A stretch of 64,000 nucleotides of DNA from Lachnospiraceae bacterium OF09-6. Its GTDB lineage: Bacteria > Bacillota > Clostridia > Lachnospirales > Lachnospiraceae. This document shows, in pieces, positions 26,837-37,573 of this stretch (the stretch's first letter is position 1; each line of letters opens with the position of its first letter). The position numbers were made by a program, and so were the translations under genes. The stretch is from positions 16,009 to 80,008 of the forward strand of contig QUMM01000012.1 in the NCBI GenBank assembly GCA_003435055.1, in the 5' to 3' direction. The notes under the pieces were generated by a model. The model was not told the DNA's origin. It saw only the letters and a program-made list of their open reading frames with translations, and ran no database searches.

Positions 26837-28069
26837 ATGAGAAAGAAACTGGTAGCGTGTTTACTTGGGGTATCTGCAATGTCTGCTCTGGTGACCGGAC
26901 AGCTGGTATACGCTGAGGAATATTATGATGACGGAACCTATTATGATATTGATTCCTACAATGAAGAATACTATGATGATGGCTCTTACAGCGAAGAATA
27001 CTCTGATGATTCGTCCGAAAGTGCCGGAAGTTCTGATTCCTGGTATCAGACACCTCGTACTGATATTCAGCGAGGCGGCGGGGAAAGAGAAACACCGGAT
27101 GAGAATGGACAGATTCACAGTTATCTGACCGGACAGCTTACGGATGCAGAAATTGCGCTTCAGCGGCCGGTTGCTGTGATGATTAACAATATTATCAATG
27201 CTCTGCCACAGTCTGGAATAGAGAATGCATCTGTGATTTACGAAGCTCCGGTTGAAGGAGAAATTACTCGTATGATGGCTATCTTTGATTCTGTAGATGG
27301 CATTGACAAGATTGGTCCGGTCAGAAGCTGTCGTGACTATTATATTGACTGGGCGCTGGAATTCGATGCAATCTATGTACACTATGGACAGGCAGTATAT
27401 GCTTATGATTTACTGAATTCTGATATGGTAAATAATATCAGTGGTCTGCAGTATCAGGATTCCGTTGGCGAACTGAATGGTTATGCCGGTGAAGATGTTT
27501 TCTTCCGTTCTTCTGACCGTGTAGCACCACATAACTGCTATACCAGTGGAGAGGGTATCTTAAAAGGTATCGAACGCAAGGGCTACAGCATGGAACTGGA
27601 TAATGACTATACCGGTCACTTCAAGTTCGCTGCTGACGGAGAGACAGTAACTTATCCGGAAGGAACTGCAACCCATATTGTACCGCATAAGTATACAAAC
27701 TATCCGTTCTTCGATTATGATACTACAACCGAAAAATACTTAAGAAGTGAATATCCTGACCGCTCTGCAGGTGCTGCACAGATTGATGATACCACAGGTG
27801 ATCAGCTGGCCGTTGATAACGTGATCATTCAGTATTGCGAGATTCAGAATTATGATGATCATGGATATCTGAATATCAACACCAATTCAGGCGGAGATGC
27901 AATCCTGTTCACAAAAGGTACCTATGAACATGCGACCTGGATAAAAGATTCAGACTGGGGTCCTGCAAAATATTATGATGCAGATGGCAATGAAATTGCA
28001 ATTAATCAGGGTAAGACCTGGGTATGCATCGTACAGGATACCAGAAAAGACGATACAAGTTTTGAATAA
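26837..28069 (+). CDS. Secreted DUF3048 domain protein with Tyr/Asp-rich N-terminal segment
   Basis: 410 residues. Cleavable signal peptide (KKLVACLLGVSAMSALVTG, probable cut after VYA), then about 45 residues made almost only of E, Y, D, S and G (EEYYDDGTYYDIDSYNEEYY and onward), and then the DUF3048 domain, recognisable from PVAVMINNIINALPQSGIEN, ASVIYEAPVEGEITRMMAIF and IGPVRSCRDYYIDWALEFDA. The family includes Bacillus YerB, a lipoprotein; no lipobox Cys is seen here. Function unknown. Strong AAAGGAGG ribosome-binding site. Confidence 0.85.
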   Translation: MRKKLVACLLGVSAMSALVTGQLVYAEEYYDDGTYYDIDSYNEEYYDDGSYSEEYSDDSSESAGSSDSWYQTPRTDIQRGGGERETPDENGQIHSYLTGQLTDAEIALQRPVAVMINNIINALPQSGIENASVIYEAPVEGEITRMMAIFDSVDGIDKIGPVRSCRDYYIDWALEFDAIYVHYGQAVYAYDLLNSDMVNNISGLQYQDSVGELNGYAGEDVFFRSSDRVAPHNCYTSGEGILKGIERKGYSMELDNDYTGHFKFAADGETVTYPEGTATHIVPHKYTNYPFFDYDTTTEKYLRSEYPDRSAGAAQIDDTTGDQLAVDNVIIQYCEIQNYDDHGYLNINTNSGGDAILFTKGTYEHATWIKDSDWGPAKYYDADGNEIAINQGKTWVCIVQDTRKDDTSFE

Positions 28070-28137
28070 TGCAAGAGACATACAAAAGATCAGACAGAAC
28101 AAAGAGTAACAAAAAGTAACATGGAGGATAAGGCTAA

Positions 28138-29822
28138 GTGGAAAAGAAAGAAAACAAATCGAATTATTTAGTGCAGGGTACCATTCTTGCTGTGGCATCG
28201 ATTATTGCCAGAGTCATTGGAATGATTTATCGAATTCCCCTGACCAATATACTGGGAGATGAGGGAAACGGTTATTACACCACTGCCAATCAGATCTATA
28301 CGATCCTGTTAATGATTTCCACTTTCAGCCTGCCTCTTGCCGTTTCCAAACTGGTTTCCGAACGGATTCACCAGAGGCAGTATAAAAATGCACAGAAAGT
28401 ATTCCGTTGTGCCATGCGATTCTCTGTCATAGCAGGCGGCGTCATCTCATTGCTGACCTTCTTTCTGGCTGGCGTTATCTGTGGCAGCATTATGAAAGTA
28501 GACCATGCATCCTACGCACTGCGTGTTCTGTCACCGGCTATCTTTATTTTTGCCATCGCCGGTGTCTTTCGTGGATATTTTCAGGGGCATGAGTCCATGG
28601 TTCCTACAGCTGTTTCTCAGATTATTGAACAGATTGTAAACGCTTTTGTGTCTGTGATAGCAGCTGCGCTGTTATTCCGTTATGGAGTCTCTGTTGCCGT
28701 AGATGATCCGTCTATGGGACCGGCGATGGGAGCAGCAGGCGGTACATCCGGTACCGTGGTCAGTGTAGCCGTCGCACTTGTTTTTCTGGTAATTGTATAT
28801 AGTGTTTTCCAGAAATCCAATCGCAGGTATCTGCGCCATGACCAGACGAAAAGAACCGAGTCTGACCGGGCAATTTATACAGCTATTCTTGCGACCATTT
28901 TACCGGTAGTGCTGAGTACACTGATTTACAATATCACCCCGACGTTGGATCAGTCTATTTTTAATACGATTCTGGCAGGGCAGGGATATACCAAGGAACA
29001 ATACACGATCATCTATGGTATTTACAGCGGAAAGTTTTATGTTCTGATGAACGTACCTCTGGTACTGGCTTCTTCGCTGGCTCCATCGGTAGTTCCGTCT
29101 TTATCGGCGGCTATGATTAACGGGGATTACCGTGATGCAAAGATCAAGGTGCGCACTACCATGCGCTATACGATGATCATTACGATTCCATGTGCGGTGG
29201 GGCTGGCAGCGCTTGCTTCGCCGATTATGCAGCTGTTATTCCGTGACAGCCACAGACTTCCTGCAAGCATTATGCAGGCAGGCGGCTGATGATTGTTCTC
29301 TTTGCAATCTCTACGCTTTCCACAGCTGTTTTGCAGGGAATGAGCCGGATGCGAGAACCGGTAAAGCACAGTGCGATAGCGCTTGTGATCCATGTCTTAG
29401 CCCTGATTCTCTTTTTAAAGAGATTTAATCTGAATATTTATGGTGTCGTATATGCCAATACACTGTTTGCTTTTATTGTATGTGTGTTGAATTCCATGGC
29501 CATTAAGAGACATCTGCATTATCGGCAGGAGATTCCGAAGACCTTTATCATTCCACTGATTTCCGCCGCATTTATGGGAATCGCAGCCATAGCAGTATAT
29601 TGGGGCGTCGATCATCTGATTCTGCTGGCAGGTGGAAGTGACCCTTCTGATATGCTTACTTACATTGCCAATGCGATTGCGGTTCTTCTGGCAGTTCTCA
29701 TTGCCATTCTGGTGTATGGGTTCTTTCTGATCCGTCTGAAAGGCATCCGTGAATCAGAGATTGAGACATTGCCAAAAGGTGCAACACTGATCGCAATTTT
29801 AAGAAAAATCAAATTTTTATAG
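28138..29822 (+). CDS. SpoVB/MurJ-like polysaccharide flippase (reading frame interrupted once)
   Basis: About 560 residues when restored, with 12-14 hydrophobic segments; oligosaccharidyl-lipid flippase superfamily. The start VQGTILAVASIIARVIGMIY with RIPLTNILGDEGNGYYTTAN is the usual SpoVB/YtgP beginning. Such proteins move lipid-linked sugars such as lipid II or cortex precursors across the membrane. The frame ends at 29289 (MQAGG-stop) and resumes at 29289 (MIVLFAISTLSTAVLQG). Adding one C to GGCTGATG restores GGLMIVLF. GTG start at 28138 behind GGAGG. Confidence 0.87.
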
Positions 29823-29845
29823 GGATACAGCAGGAGGTAAAAAGG

Positions 29846-30690
29846 TTGGATATCCGTGAGACATTAAAAGACAAAAGCAGAATTATCATTAAGATCGGAT
29901 CTTCTTCCCTGACGCATCCACAGACCGGTGCGTTGGATCTGACTAAGCTGGAGATTCTGATCCGTGAGATCTGTAATATTAAAAATATGGGAAAAGATGT
30001 GATTCTGGTATCTTCCGGTGCCATTGCTGTAGGCAGCCGGAGTGCTGGTTTTCAGAGAAAACCCAAAAAACTGGAAGAGAAGCAGGCTTGTGCGGCCATC
30101 GGTCAGGCACAGCTGATGATGATTTATCAGAAGCTGTTTGCCGAATATGGTCATATGGCTGCACAGGTGCTGATGACCAAGAATACGATTACGAATGATG
30201 AAAGCAGGCGTAATGCTTATAACACTTTTCAGGAATTGCTGAAACTGGATGCGATTCCGATTGTAAATGAAAATGATACCGTATCTACTTATGAGATTCA
30301 GTTTGGTGACAACGATACGTTGTCTGCCTGGTGTCTTCTCTGGTAGGGGCTGATTTACTGATTCTGCTGTCGGATATTGACGGACTCTTTACTGATGATC
30401 CTCATCGAAATCCTGACGCAGAATTTATCCATGTAGTAGAGAGTTTAAATGAAGATCTGATGAAAATGGGGAAAGGCACCACCAGTTCAGTAGGAACCGG
30501 TGGCATGAGCACCAAGCTGTCAGCAGCCAGAATAGCAACCTCATCCGGGGCAGACATGATCATCGCCAACGGAAAAGATTTTCATATTATTCATAAACTT
30601 CTCCTGGGAGAAAACTTAGGCACCCTGTTTCTGGGAAAGAAAGATCATACGTTTTCGCTGGAAGAATATCTGCATAGCATCAATAAATAA
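29846..30690 (+). CDS. proB: Glutamate 5-kinase ProB (reading frame interrupted once)
   Basis: First enzyme of proline synthesis. TTG start behind AGGAGG. Visible motifs: IIIKIGSSSLTH, ILVSSGAIAVGSRSAGF, CAAIGQAQLM, IPIVNENDTVST, FGDNDTLSA, then LLILLSDIDGLFTDDP and GTGGMSTKLSAARIA. Length when restored is about 281 residues, the short form without a PUA domain. The frame breaks at about 30327: restoring GCCCTGG from GCCTGG gives DTLSALVSSLVGADLL, as in the family. No proA is adjacent. Confidence 0.92.
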
Positions 30691-30705
30691 CAAACAGGAG
30701 GAACT

Positions 30706-30942
30706 ATGGGAGTTTCAGAAAAACAAATAGCACGTATTAATGAACTTGCACATAAAGCCAAAGCGGAAGGACTGACTGCAGAAGAAAAAATGGAGCAGCA
30801 GGTACTTCGTGCAGAATATATCGCAGCATTCAGAGCCAGCTTAAAATCACAGCTGGATAATATTGATATCAAAGAAAAAGATGGAACTATTGTAAATCTG
30901 GGTGAAAAATACGGAGCAAAACATGGAAAAAAAGGAAATTAG
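30706..30942 (+). CDS. DUF896 (YnzC/YnzC-like) small protein
   Basis: 78 residues beginning IARINELAHKAKAEGLTAEE, followed by EQQVLRAEYIAAFR and NIDIKEKDGTIVNLG, the complete DUF896 signature. Small helical cytoplasmic protein; relatives in Bacillus sit in the SOS-induced yneA operon. AGGAGG upstream. Its end overlaps the next gene by 20 bases. Confidence 0.92.
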   Translation: MGVSEKQIARINELAHKAKAEGLTAEEKMEQQVLRAEYIAAFRASLKSQLDNIDIKEKDGTIVNLGEKYGAKHGKKGN

Positions 30943-32878
30943 AAAAAAAGTATTCCAGGTCAGAAAAAGTTCTGATCCACAGGAATTAGAGAAAAAAAGC
31001 CAACTGATTAATCAGAAAATTATTGAGTTGCCGGCATTTCAAAATGCCGACACTATTTTTGTCTATATGGACTGTAAGGGAGAAGTGTCTGTTCGGCCAA
31101 TGCTGGAAGCAGCATGGGCTATGGGTAAGAAGACTGCTGCTCCAAAGGTAACAGGGCCTGGTACCATGAAGTATTATTACATTACTTCTTATGATGATCT
31201 GGCTCCTGGATATTATGATATTCCAGAACCAGTTACTGAGATAGAAGCAACGGAAGAAGATGCTTTTTTGATTGTGCCGGGCGTAGGATTTGATAAGAAC
31301 CGCCATCGTTGTGGTTACGGACAGGGATTTTATGACCGTTTTCTGGCGGCTCATCCGGGTATGACCAGTGTAGCCATTGCCTTTGATTTTCAGGTATTTG
31401 ATCAGATTCCTTCTGATCAGTATGATGTGGCACCAGAACTGCTAGTAACGGAATCTACGATATATGGAGAAATCATCCCGAAAAAAGAACCGGAACGACA
31501 GTACTATTTCATGGAAAAATGCAGAGAAAAGATTGCTGAGCTCTCAAAGGAGCTTGGACGTCCGCTGACGGCATCTCCAATCACATTTGGCTGTCAGATG
31601 AATGCCAGAGACAGTGAGAAGCTGGCCGGTATTCTGGAAAAGATCGGCTATCAGCTGGTGGAAGGGGAAGATGCAGACTTTGTCATTTATAATACCTGTA
31701 CCGTAAGGGAAAATGCCAACCTGCGTGTTTATGGCCGCCTTGGAGTTCTTGGCGGTATTAAGAAAAAACATCCTCATATGCTGATCGCTTTATGTGGCTG
31801 CATGATGCAGGAAAAAGAAGTTGTGGAAAAGCTGCAGAAGAGTTATCGTTTTGTTGACCTGATCTTTGGAACCCACAATATCTATAAGTTTGCGGAGCTG
31901 ATTTACCAGCGGCTGACTTCCGGTAAGATGGTGATTGATGTCTGGAAGGATACGACCAGGATTGTGGAAGATCTTCCGGTAGAGCGAAAATATCCATTTA
32001 AGTCTGGGGTGAACATCATGTTTGGCTGCAACAATTTCTGCAGTTACTGTATTGTTCCGTATGTTCGCGGCAGGGAACGAAGCAGAGAACCGAAGGATAT
32101 CATCCGGGAAATAGAACGTCTGGTAGCGGATGGAGTGGTAGAAGTCATGCTTCTGGGACAGAATGTGAACTCTTATGGCAAAAATCTGGAACAGCCGGTT
32201 ACGTTCGCACAGCTCCTTCAGGAAATCGAAAAAATTGAAGGGCTGGAACGTATCCGTTTTATGACCTCCCATCCCAAGGATTTATCTGATGAATTGATTG
32301 AGGTGATGGCGCATTCGAAGAAAATCTGCAAGCACATGCATCTTCCTCTGCAGTCAGGAAGCAGCCGACTTTTAAAGATTATGAACCGTCATTACGACAA
32401 AGAACAGTATCTGACACTGGTGAAAAAATTAAAAGATGCGATACCGGATATTTCCCTGACTACCGATATCATTGTAGGTTTCCCGGGGGAGACAGAAGAA
32501 GACTTTGAAGAAACACTGGATGTGGTAAGAAAAGTTCGCTATGACAGTGCTTTTACTTTCATCTATTCCAAACGTACCGGTACACCTGCTGCCAAAATGG
32601 ACAATCAGGTGCCGGAAGAAGTTGTAAAGCCTCGTTTTGACCGTCTGTTAAAAGAAGTACAGGAAATCTCAAGAGAAGAATCTGCCCGGCTGACCGGTCA
32701 GACCCTGCCGGTACTGGTAGAAGAGATCAATGATCATGATGCCTCTCTGGTGACCGGACGATTGAGCAACAATCTCTTGGTACATTTTCCGGGAACAGCT
32801 GATCTGATCGGAAAGATCGTAGATGTTTATCTGGCAGAATGTAAGGGCTTTTATTATATGGGAGAAATGAAGAAATAA
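30923..32878 (+). CDS. miaB: Fused 5-formyltetrahydrofolate cyclo-ligase / tRNA methylthiotransferase MiaB
   Basis: A single frame of 651 residues. Residues 1 to about 190 are a complete 5-formyl-THF cyclo-ligase (RKKVFQVRKSSDPQELEKKS, IVPGVGFDKNRHRCGYGQGF with YDRF after it). From about residue 195 the protein is MiaB, which adds methylthio to isopentenyl-A37: cluster cysteines in FGCQMNARDSEK, YNTCTVRENANLRVYGRLG and ALCGCMMQ; radical-SAM CNNFCSYCIVPYVRGRER; a TRAM domain at the end. The junction (VTESTIYGEIIPKKEPERQY) contains neither stop nor a convincing ribosome-binding site. ATG 30923 has GGAG eight bases upstream. Because the assembly has many lost bases, a missing stop or frame change between two genes cannot be excluded. 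Confidence 0.85.
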   Translation: MEKKEIRKKVFQVRKSSDPQELEKKSQLINQKIIELPAFQNADTIFVYMDCKGEVSVRPMLEAAWAMGKKTAAPKVTGPGTMKYYYITSYDDLAPGYYDIPEPVTEIEATEEDAFLIVPGVGFDKNRHRCGYGQGFYDRFLAAHPGMTSVAIAFDFQVFDQIPSDQYDVAPELLVTESTIYGEIIPKKEPERQYYFMEKCREKIAELSKELGRPLTASPITFGCQMNARDSEKLAGILEKIGYQLVEGEDADFVIYNTCTVRENANLRVYGRLGVLGGIKKKHPHMLIALCGCMMQEKEVVEKLQKSYRFVDLIFGTHNIYKFAELIYQRLTSGKMVIDVWKDTTRIVEDLPVERKYPFKSGVNIMFGCNNFCSYCIVPYVRGRERSREPKDIIREIERLVADGVVEVMLLGQNVNSYGKNLEQPVTFAQLLQEIEKIEGLERIRFMTSHPKDLSDELIEVMAHSKKICKHMHLPLQSGSSRLLKIMNRHYDKEQYLTLVKKLKDAIPDISLTTDIIVGFPGETEEDFEETLDVVRKVRYDSAFTFIYSKRTGTPAAKMDNQVPEEVVKPRFDRLLKEVQEISREESARLTGQTLPVLVEEINDHDASLVTGRLSNNLLVHFPGTADLIGKIVDVYLAECKGFYYMGEMKK

Positions 32879-35528
32879 TGAGTGACAAAAATACAATGAC
32901 ACCCATGATGCAGCAGTACTTGAAGACAAAAGAAGAGTACCGGGACTGCATCCTGTTTTACCGACTGGGTGACTTTTACGAAATGTTCTTTGACGATGCC
33001 ATTACTGCATCCAGAGAACTGGAGATCACATTAACCGGTAAGAACTGCGGACTGGAAGAACGTGCGCCAATGTGCGGTATTCCGTTCCATGCCGTAGACG
33101 GTTATCTGAATAAACTGGTATCCAAGGGTTATAAAGTAGCGATCTGTGAGCAGGTAGAGGATCCAAAGACCGCAAAAGGAATTGTAAAGCGAGAAGTGAT
33201 TCGTATCGTAACACCTGGTACTACCTTGGATGCTCTGGCGCTGGATGAAACAAAAAACAATTACCTGATGTCTATTGTATATACGGCAGACAGATATGGA
33301 ATCTCTGTGGCAGATATCACCACCGGAGTTTATTTTGTAACCGAAGTAGATTCTGCCAAAAAACTAAATGACGAGATCTCCAGGTATGCACCGTCAGAGA
33401 TTATCTGCAATCATTCTTTTTATGTCAGTGGAATTGATGTGGAAGATTTCCGTACCAGATTGGGTATTTCGGTGTATTCTCTGGACAGCTGGTATTTTGA
33501 CGATGAGCTTTGTAAAAAGGCACTGATGGATCATTTTCATATGAGTACGCTTTCCGGTCTGGGACTGGATGATTTTGACTGCGGCGTGATTGCAGCAGGT
33601 GCTTTATTGCAGTATCTGATTGAGACACAGAAAACATCGATTTCTAACCTGACGAAGCTGACACCGTATATTACTGGAAAGTTCATGTTAATTGACAGCT
33701 CCAGCCGCCGCAATCTGGAGCTTTGCGAGACCTTACGTGAAAAACAGAAACGTGGCTCCCTGTTATGGGTGCTGGATAAGACCAAGACGGCCATGGGAGC
33801 CCGCATGCTGCGCAGTTTTATTGAACAGCCTTTGATCGATCTGGAAGAGATCGAGAAGCGGCAGCAGGCGATATCAGAACTGAACCAGAATGCCATAGCC
33901 AGAGAAGAGATCCGGGAATACTTAAATCCTGTTTATGACCTGGAACGACTGATCAGTAAGATCAGTTACCAGTCAGCAAATCCACGGGATCTGATTGCCT
34001 TTAAGAGTTCTCTGGAGATGCTTCCGGCCATCCGCTGTCTGCTGGATGATTTTCAGGGAGATCTGCTAAAGGAGATTCAGACGGATCTGGATCCGCTTCA
34101 GGATCTGTATGAACTGGTTGATCAGGCAATTATGGATGAACCTCCGATTTCTGTCAGAGACGGGGATATGATCAAAACAGGATTTCATGAAGAAGTAGAT
34201 AAACTTCGTAATGCCAAGACAGAAGGCAAGACCTGGATTGCACAGCTGGAAGCAAAAGAACGGGAAGCAACAGGTATTAAAAATCTACGTATTAAGTACA
34301 ATAAGGTATTTGGCTATTATCTGGAAGTGACGAATTCTTATAAGGACCTGGTTCCGGAACACTATATGCGAAAACAGACACTGGCCAATGCGGAACGCTA
34401 CATCACGCCGGAACTAAAAGAACTGGAAGATATGATTCTGGGAGCAGAAGACAAACTGGTGGCTTTGGAATATAATCTGTTCTGTGAAGTGAGAGATAAA
34501 CTGGGAGCAGAGATCATCCGTATTCAGAAGACAGCAAAAGCGATTGCTGCACTGGATGTATTTGCATCTCTTTCTCTGGTGGCAGAACGCAATAATTATG
34601 TCTGCCCGAAGATGAACACCAAAGGATTGATTCAGATCAAGGACGGACGTCATCCGGTAGTCGAAAAAATGATCGATCATGATATGTTCATTGCCAATGA
34701 TACCCTGCTGGATAATGGCAAAAATCGTATTTCTATCATTACCGGACCGAATATGGCCGGTAAATCTACGTATATGCGTCAGACTGCCCTGATTGTGCTG
34801 ATGGCTCAGATTGGATCCTTTGTACCGGCATCCAGTGCGAAAATTGGCATTGTAGACGGATCTTTACCCGTGTAGGAGCATCCGATGATCTGGCTTCCGG
34901 TCAGAGTACCTTTATGGTAGAGATGACGGAAGTTGCCAATATTCTGCGTAATGCCACCTCCAACAGTCTGTTGATTCTGGATGAAATCGGTCGTGGAACC
35001 AGTACTTTTGACGGCCTTAGTATTGCATGGGCGGTAGTAGAGCACATCAGCAATCCAAAGCTTCTTGGAGCCAAGACTTTATTTGCCACTCATTATCATG
35101 AGCTGACCGAACTGGAAGGCAAGCTTTCCAATGTAAATAATTATTGTATCGCTGTAAAAGAAAAAGGCGATGATATTGTATTTTTACGAAAGATTGTCAA
35201 GGGCGGTGCTGATAAGAGTTACGGTATTCAGGTCGCCAAGCTGGCCGGTGTACCGGACAGTGTCATTGAACGTGCCAAGGAACTGGTACAGGAACTCAGC
35301 GATGCAGACATTACAGAGACTGTCAGTGAGATTGCACAGGAGAAAAAGTCCAAAAGCAAAGTCCAGAAGTACGACCAGGTAGATCTGGAACAGATGACGC
35401 TGATGGATACCGTCAGTGACGAGGATGTCCTGAATGAATTAAAAGAAATCGAGATTTCCACTCTGACACCGATAGAAGCGCTGAATGTACTGAATCGTTT
35501 ACAGAACCGATTAAAGAACAGATGGTAA
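32878..35528 (+). CDS. mutS: DNA mismatch repair protein MutS (reading frame interrupted once)
   Basis: Mismatch recognition ATPase. The mismatch-binding N-terminus has [15 protein letters not shown] (the Phe-x-Glu wedge is FYEMF), the lever and clamp domains follow, and the ATPase carries Walker [14 protein letters not shown], then [20 protein letters not shown] and [11 protein letters not shown]. The first frame ends at 34875 and the rest resumes by 34914. Restoring GACCGG from GACGG at about 34857 gives [20 protein letters not shown], the universal sequence. About 883 residues when restored. ATG overlaps the MiaB stop by one base. Confidence 0.95.
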
Positions 35529-35542
35529 AGAAGGGCTGATAC

Positions 35543-37553
35543 ATGAATAAAATTGTCGTATTAGATGAACAGACCATTGATAAAATTGCAGCCGGGGAGG
35601 TCATTGAACGACCGTCCTCTATTGTAAAAGAGCTGGTGGAAAATGCCATTGATGCAGGAGCCACGGCTGTTACTGTTGAGATCAAAGAGGGAGGAATCTC
35701 TTTTATCCGTATCACAGATAACGGTTCCGGTATTGAAGCAGAGCAGATTCCAACTGCTTTTTTACGTCATGCAACCAGTAAAATCCGAACGGCAGAAGAT
35801 TTGCTGGATGTCACCTCCCTGGGATTTCGTGGTGAGGCACTTTCCAGTATTGCAGCGGTCTGCCAGGTAGAACTGATCAGTAAGACACCGGAAAGTCTGA
35901 CCGGTACCCGCTATCTGATCGAAGGAGGAAAGGAAAAGAGTCTGGAAGAGATCGGTGCGCCTTCCGGCACTACATTTCTGGTACGGAACATTTTCTACAA
36001 TACGCCGGCCAGAAAGAAGTTTTTAAAAACCCCTCAGACCGAAACGGGATATATCAGCGAACTGATGGAACGCATGGCGCTGTCCCATCCGGAAGTATCC
36101 TTTAAATTTATTGCCGGTTCCCAGGTGAAGCTTCATACCTCCGGGAATCATCGGCTGAAAGATATTATCTATAATATTTACGGAAGAGATATTACAAATA
36201 ATCTTCTGGAAGTGGAAAAAACCTTTGAAAATGGAATGAAGATCACAGGATTCATTGGGAAACCGGTGATCTCCAGGGGAAACAGAAACTTTGAAAACTA
36301 TTTCGTAAACGGACGGTATATTAAGAGTAAAATTATATCCAAGGCGATCGAGGATGCATACCAGTCCTTTATGATGAAGCATAAATATCCATTTACCGTA
36401 CTGCATTTCCAAATCGATACGGAGATGCTGGACATCAATGTCCATCCAACAAAGATGGAGCTTCGGTTTGCGGAAAATGAAAAACTGTATGAGGATGTCT
36501 ATCATACGATTTTAAATACGCTTTCCCATAAAGAGATGATCGTTCAGGTCAGCGTGGGAAAAGAAGAAAAAGAAGAGTGTATACAGGAGAAAAAAGAAAG
36601 TCTGCCGGAACCATTCGAAAAGAACCGTATTTCTTCCATGCAGATGGTATCTGGACAAGACAGTGTTATACAGGAACGTGAGGCACAGCCATCGCGGGAG
36701 AAATTAAGTCTCCTGGCGCATCAGACATCTGTTCCTGTAAAAAAGCAGTTGAGCGAAGAAGATACCAGGGCTATCCGGGAGATACATCGTCCTATACGGC
36801 ACCATCCTGGCAGCCAGAAAGATCTGAGCGGGCGATGCAGTCTGCTGTATCATCAGAAGTCACAGACTCACAGACTTCACCGGCTGCCAGATATTCTATG
36901 GAAATGGAACAGATGGCGAACAGCAGCGTGAAAGAATCGGATTTCTTTTCAGAAAAACTGCTGGACCGTCAGAATGTAAAAGAACACCGGATTATCGGAC
37001 AGCTGTTTGATACTTACTGGCTGATTGAATTCCGGGATAATCTTTTTATCATTGACCAGCATGCGGCACACGAAAAGGTACTATACGAAAAAACCATGAA
37101 AGCGATGGACAAGCGAGAATATACCTCCCAGATCCTGAATCCGCCGGTGATACTGACCTTAAGCATTCAGGAAGCAGAGACGCTGCAGAAACATATGCCT
37201 TATTTCCAGGAGATTGGATTTGAGATTGAGGAATTTGGAGGCAAAGAATATGCCTGAGAGCAGTACCGGATAATCTGTTCGGTATTGCCAAAGACGATCT
37301 ATTTATTGAGATGCTGGATGCGCTGGAGAGTCAGCCGGCAAGTGCCAGCGTGGATCTTATCAAAGACAGGGTAGCTACCATGTCCTGCAAGGCAGCTGTG
37401 AAAGGCAATCATAAGCTGTCTGTCTCGGAAGTACATGCCCTGATCGATGAACTGATGACACTGGAGAATCCATACCACTGTCCTCACGGACGACCAACGA
37501 TTATCTCCATGTCCAAGTATGAGATTGAAAAGAAATTCAAACGAATTGTATAA
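35543..37553 (+). CDS. mutL: DNA mismatch repair protein MutL (reading frame interrupted twice)
   Basis: GHKL ATPase N-terminus: IDKIAAGEVIERPSSIVKEL, AIDAGATAV, TDNGSGIE, TSLGFRGEALSSIAAV. The C-terminal part carries the endonuclease motif DQHAAHEKVLYEK (DQHA-x2-E-x4-E class) and CPHGRPT, so this is a nicking MutL as in bacteria lacking MutH. Frame changes are at about 36791 (restoring CCC gives HRPYTAPSW) and about 37253 (restoring GCCCTG gives KEYALRAVPDNLFGI); both are single lost bases. About 670 residues when restored. Confidence 0.93.
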
Positions 37554-37573
37554 AAGAAATGAAAAGGAAATCA

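Noticed and set aside
29280..29295. Two translationally coupled membrane proteins at TGATG in the flippase gene
   Set aside because: The two halves together make one normal-length SpoVB-like protein and adding one C restores continuity.
30327..30350. Programmed frameshifting in proB
   Set aside because: No slippery heptamer or downstream structure; the break is a lost C as in many other genes here.
31511..32878. MiaB starting separately at the internal ATG 31511
   Set aside because: No ribosome-binding site before it, and the preceding residues (KEPERQYYF) already match MiaB N-termini.
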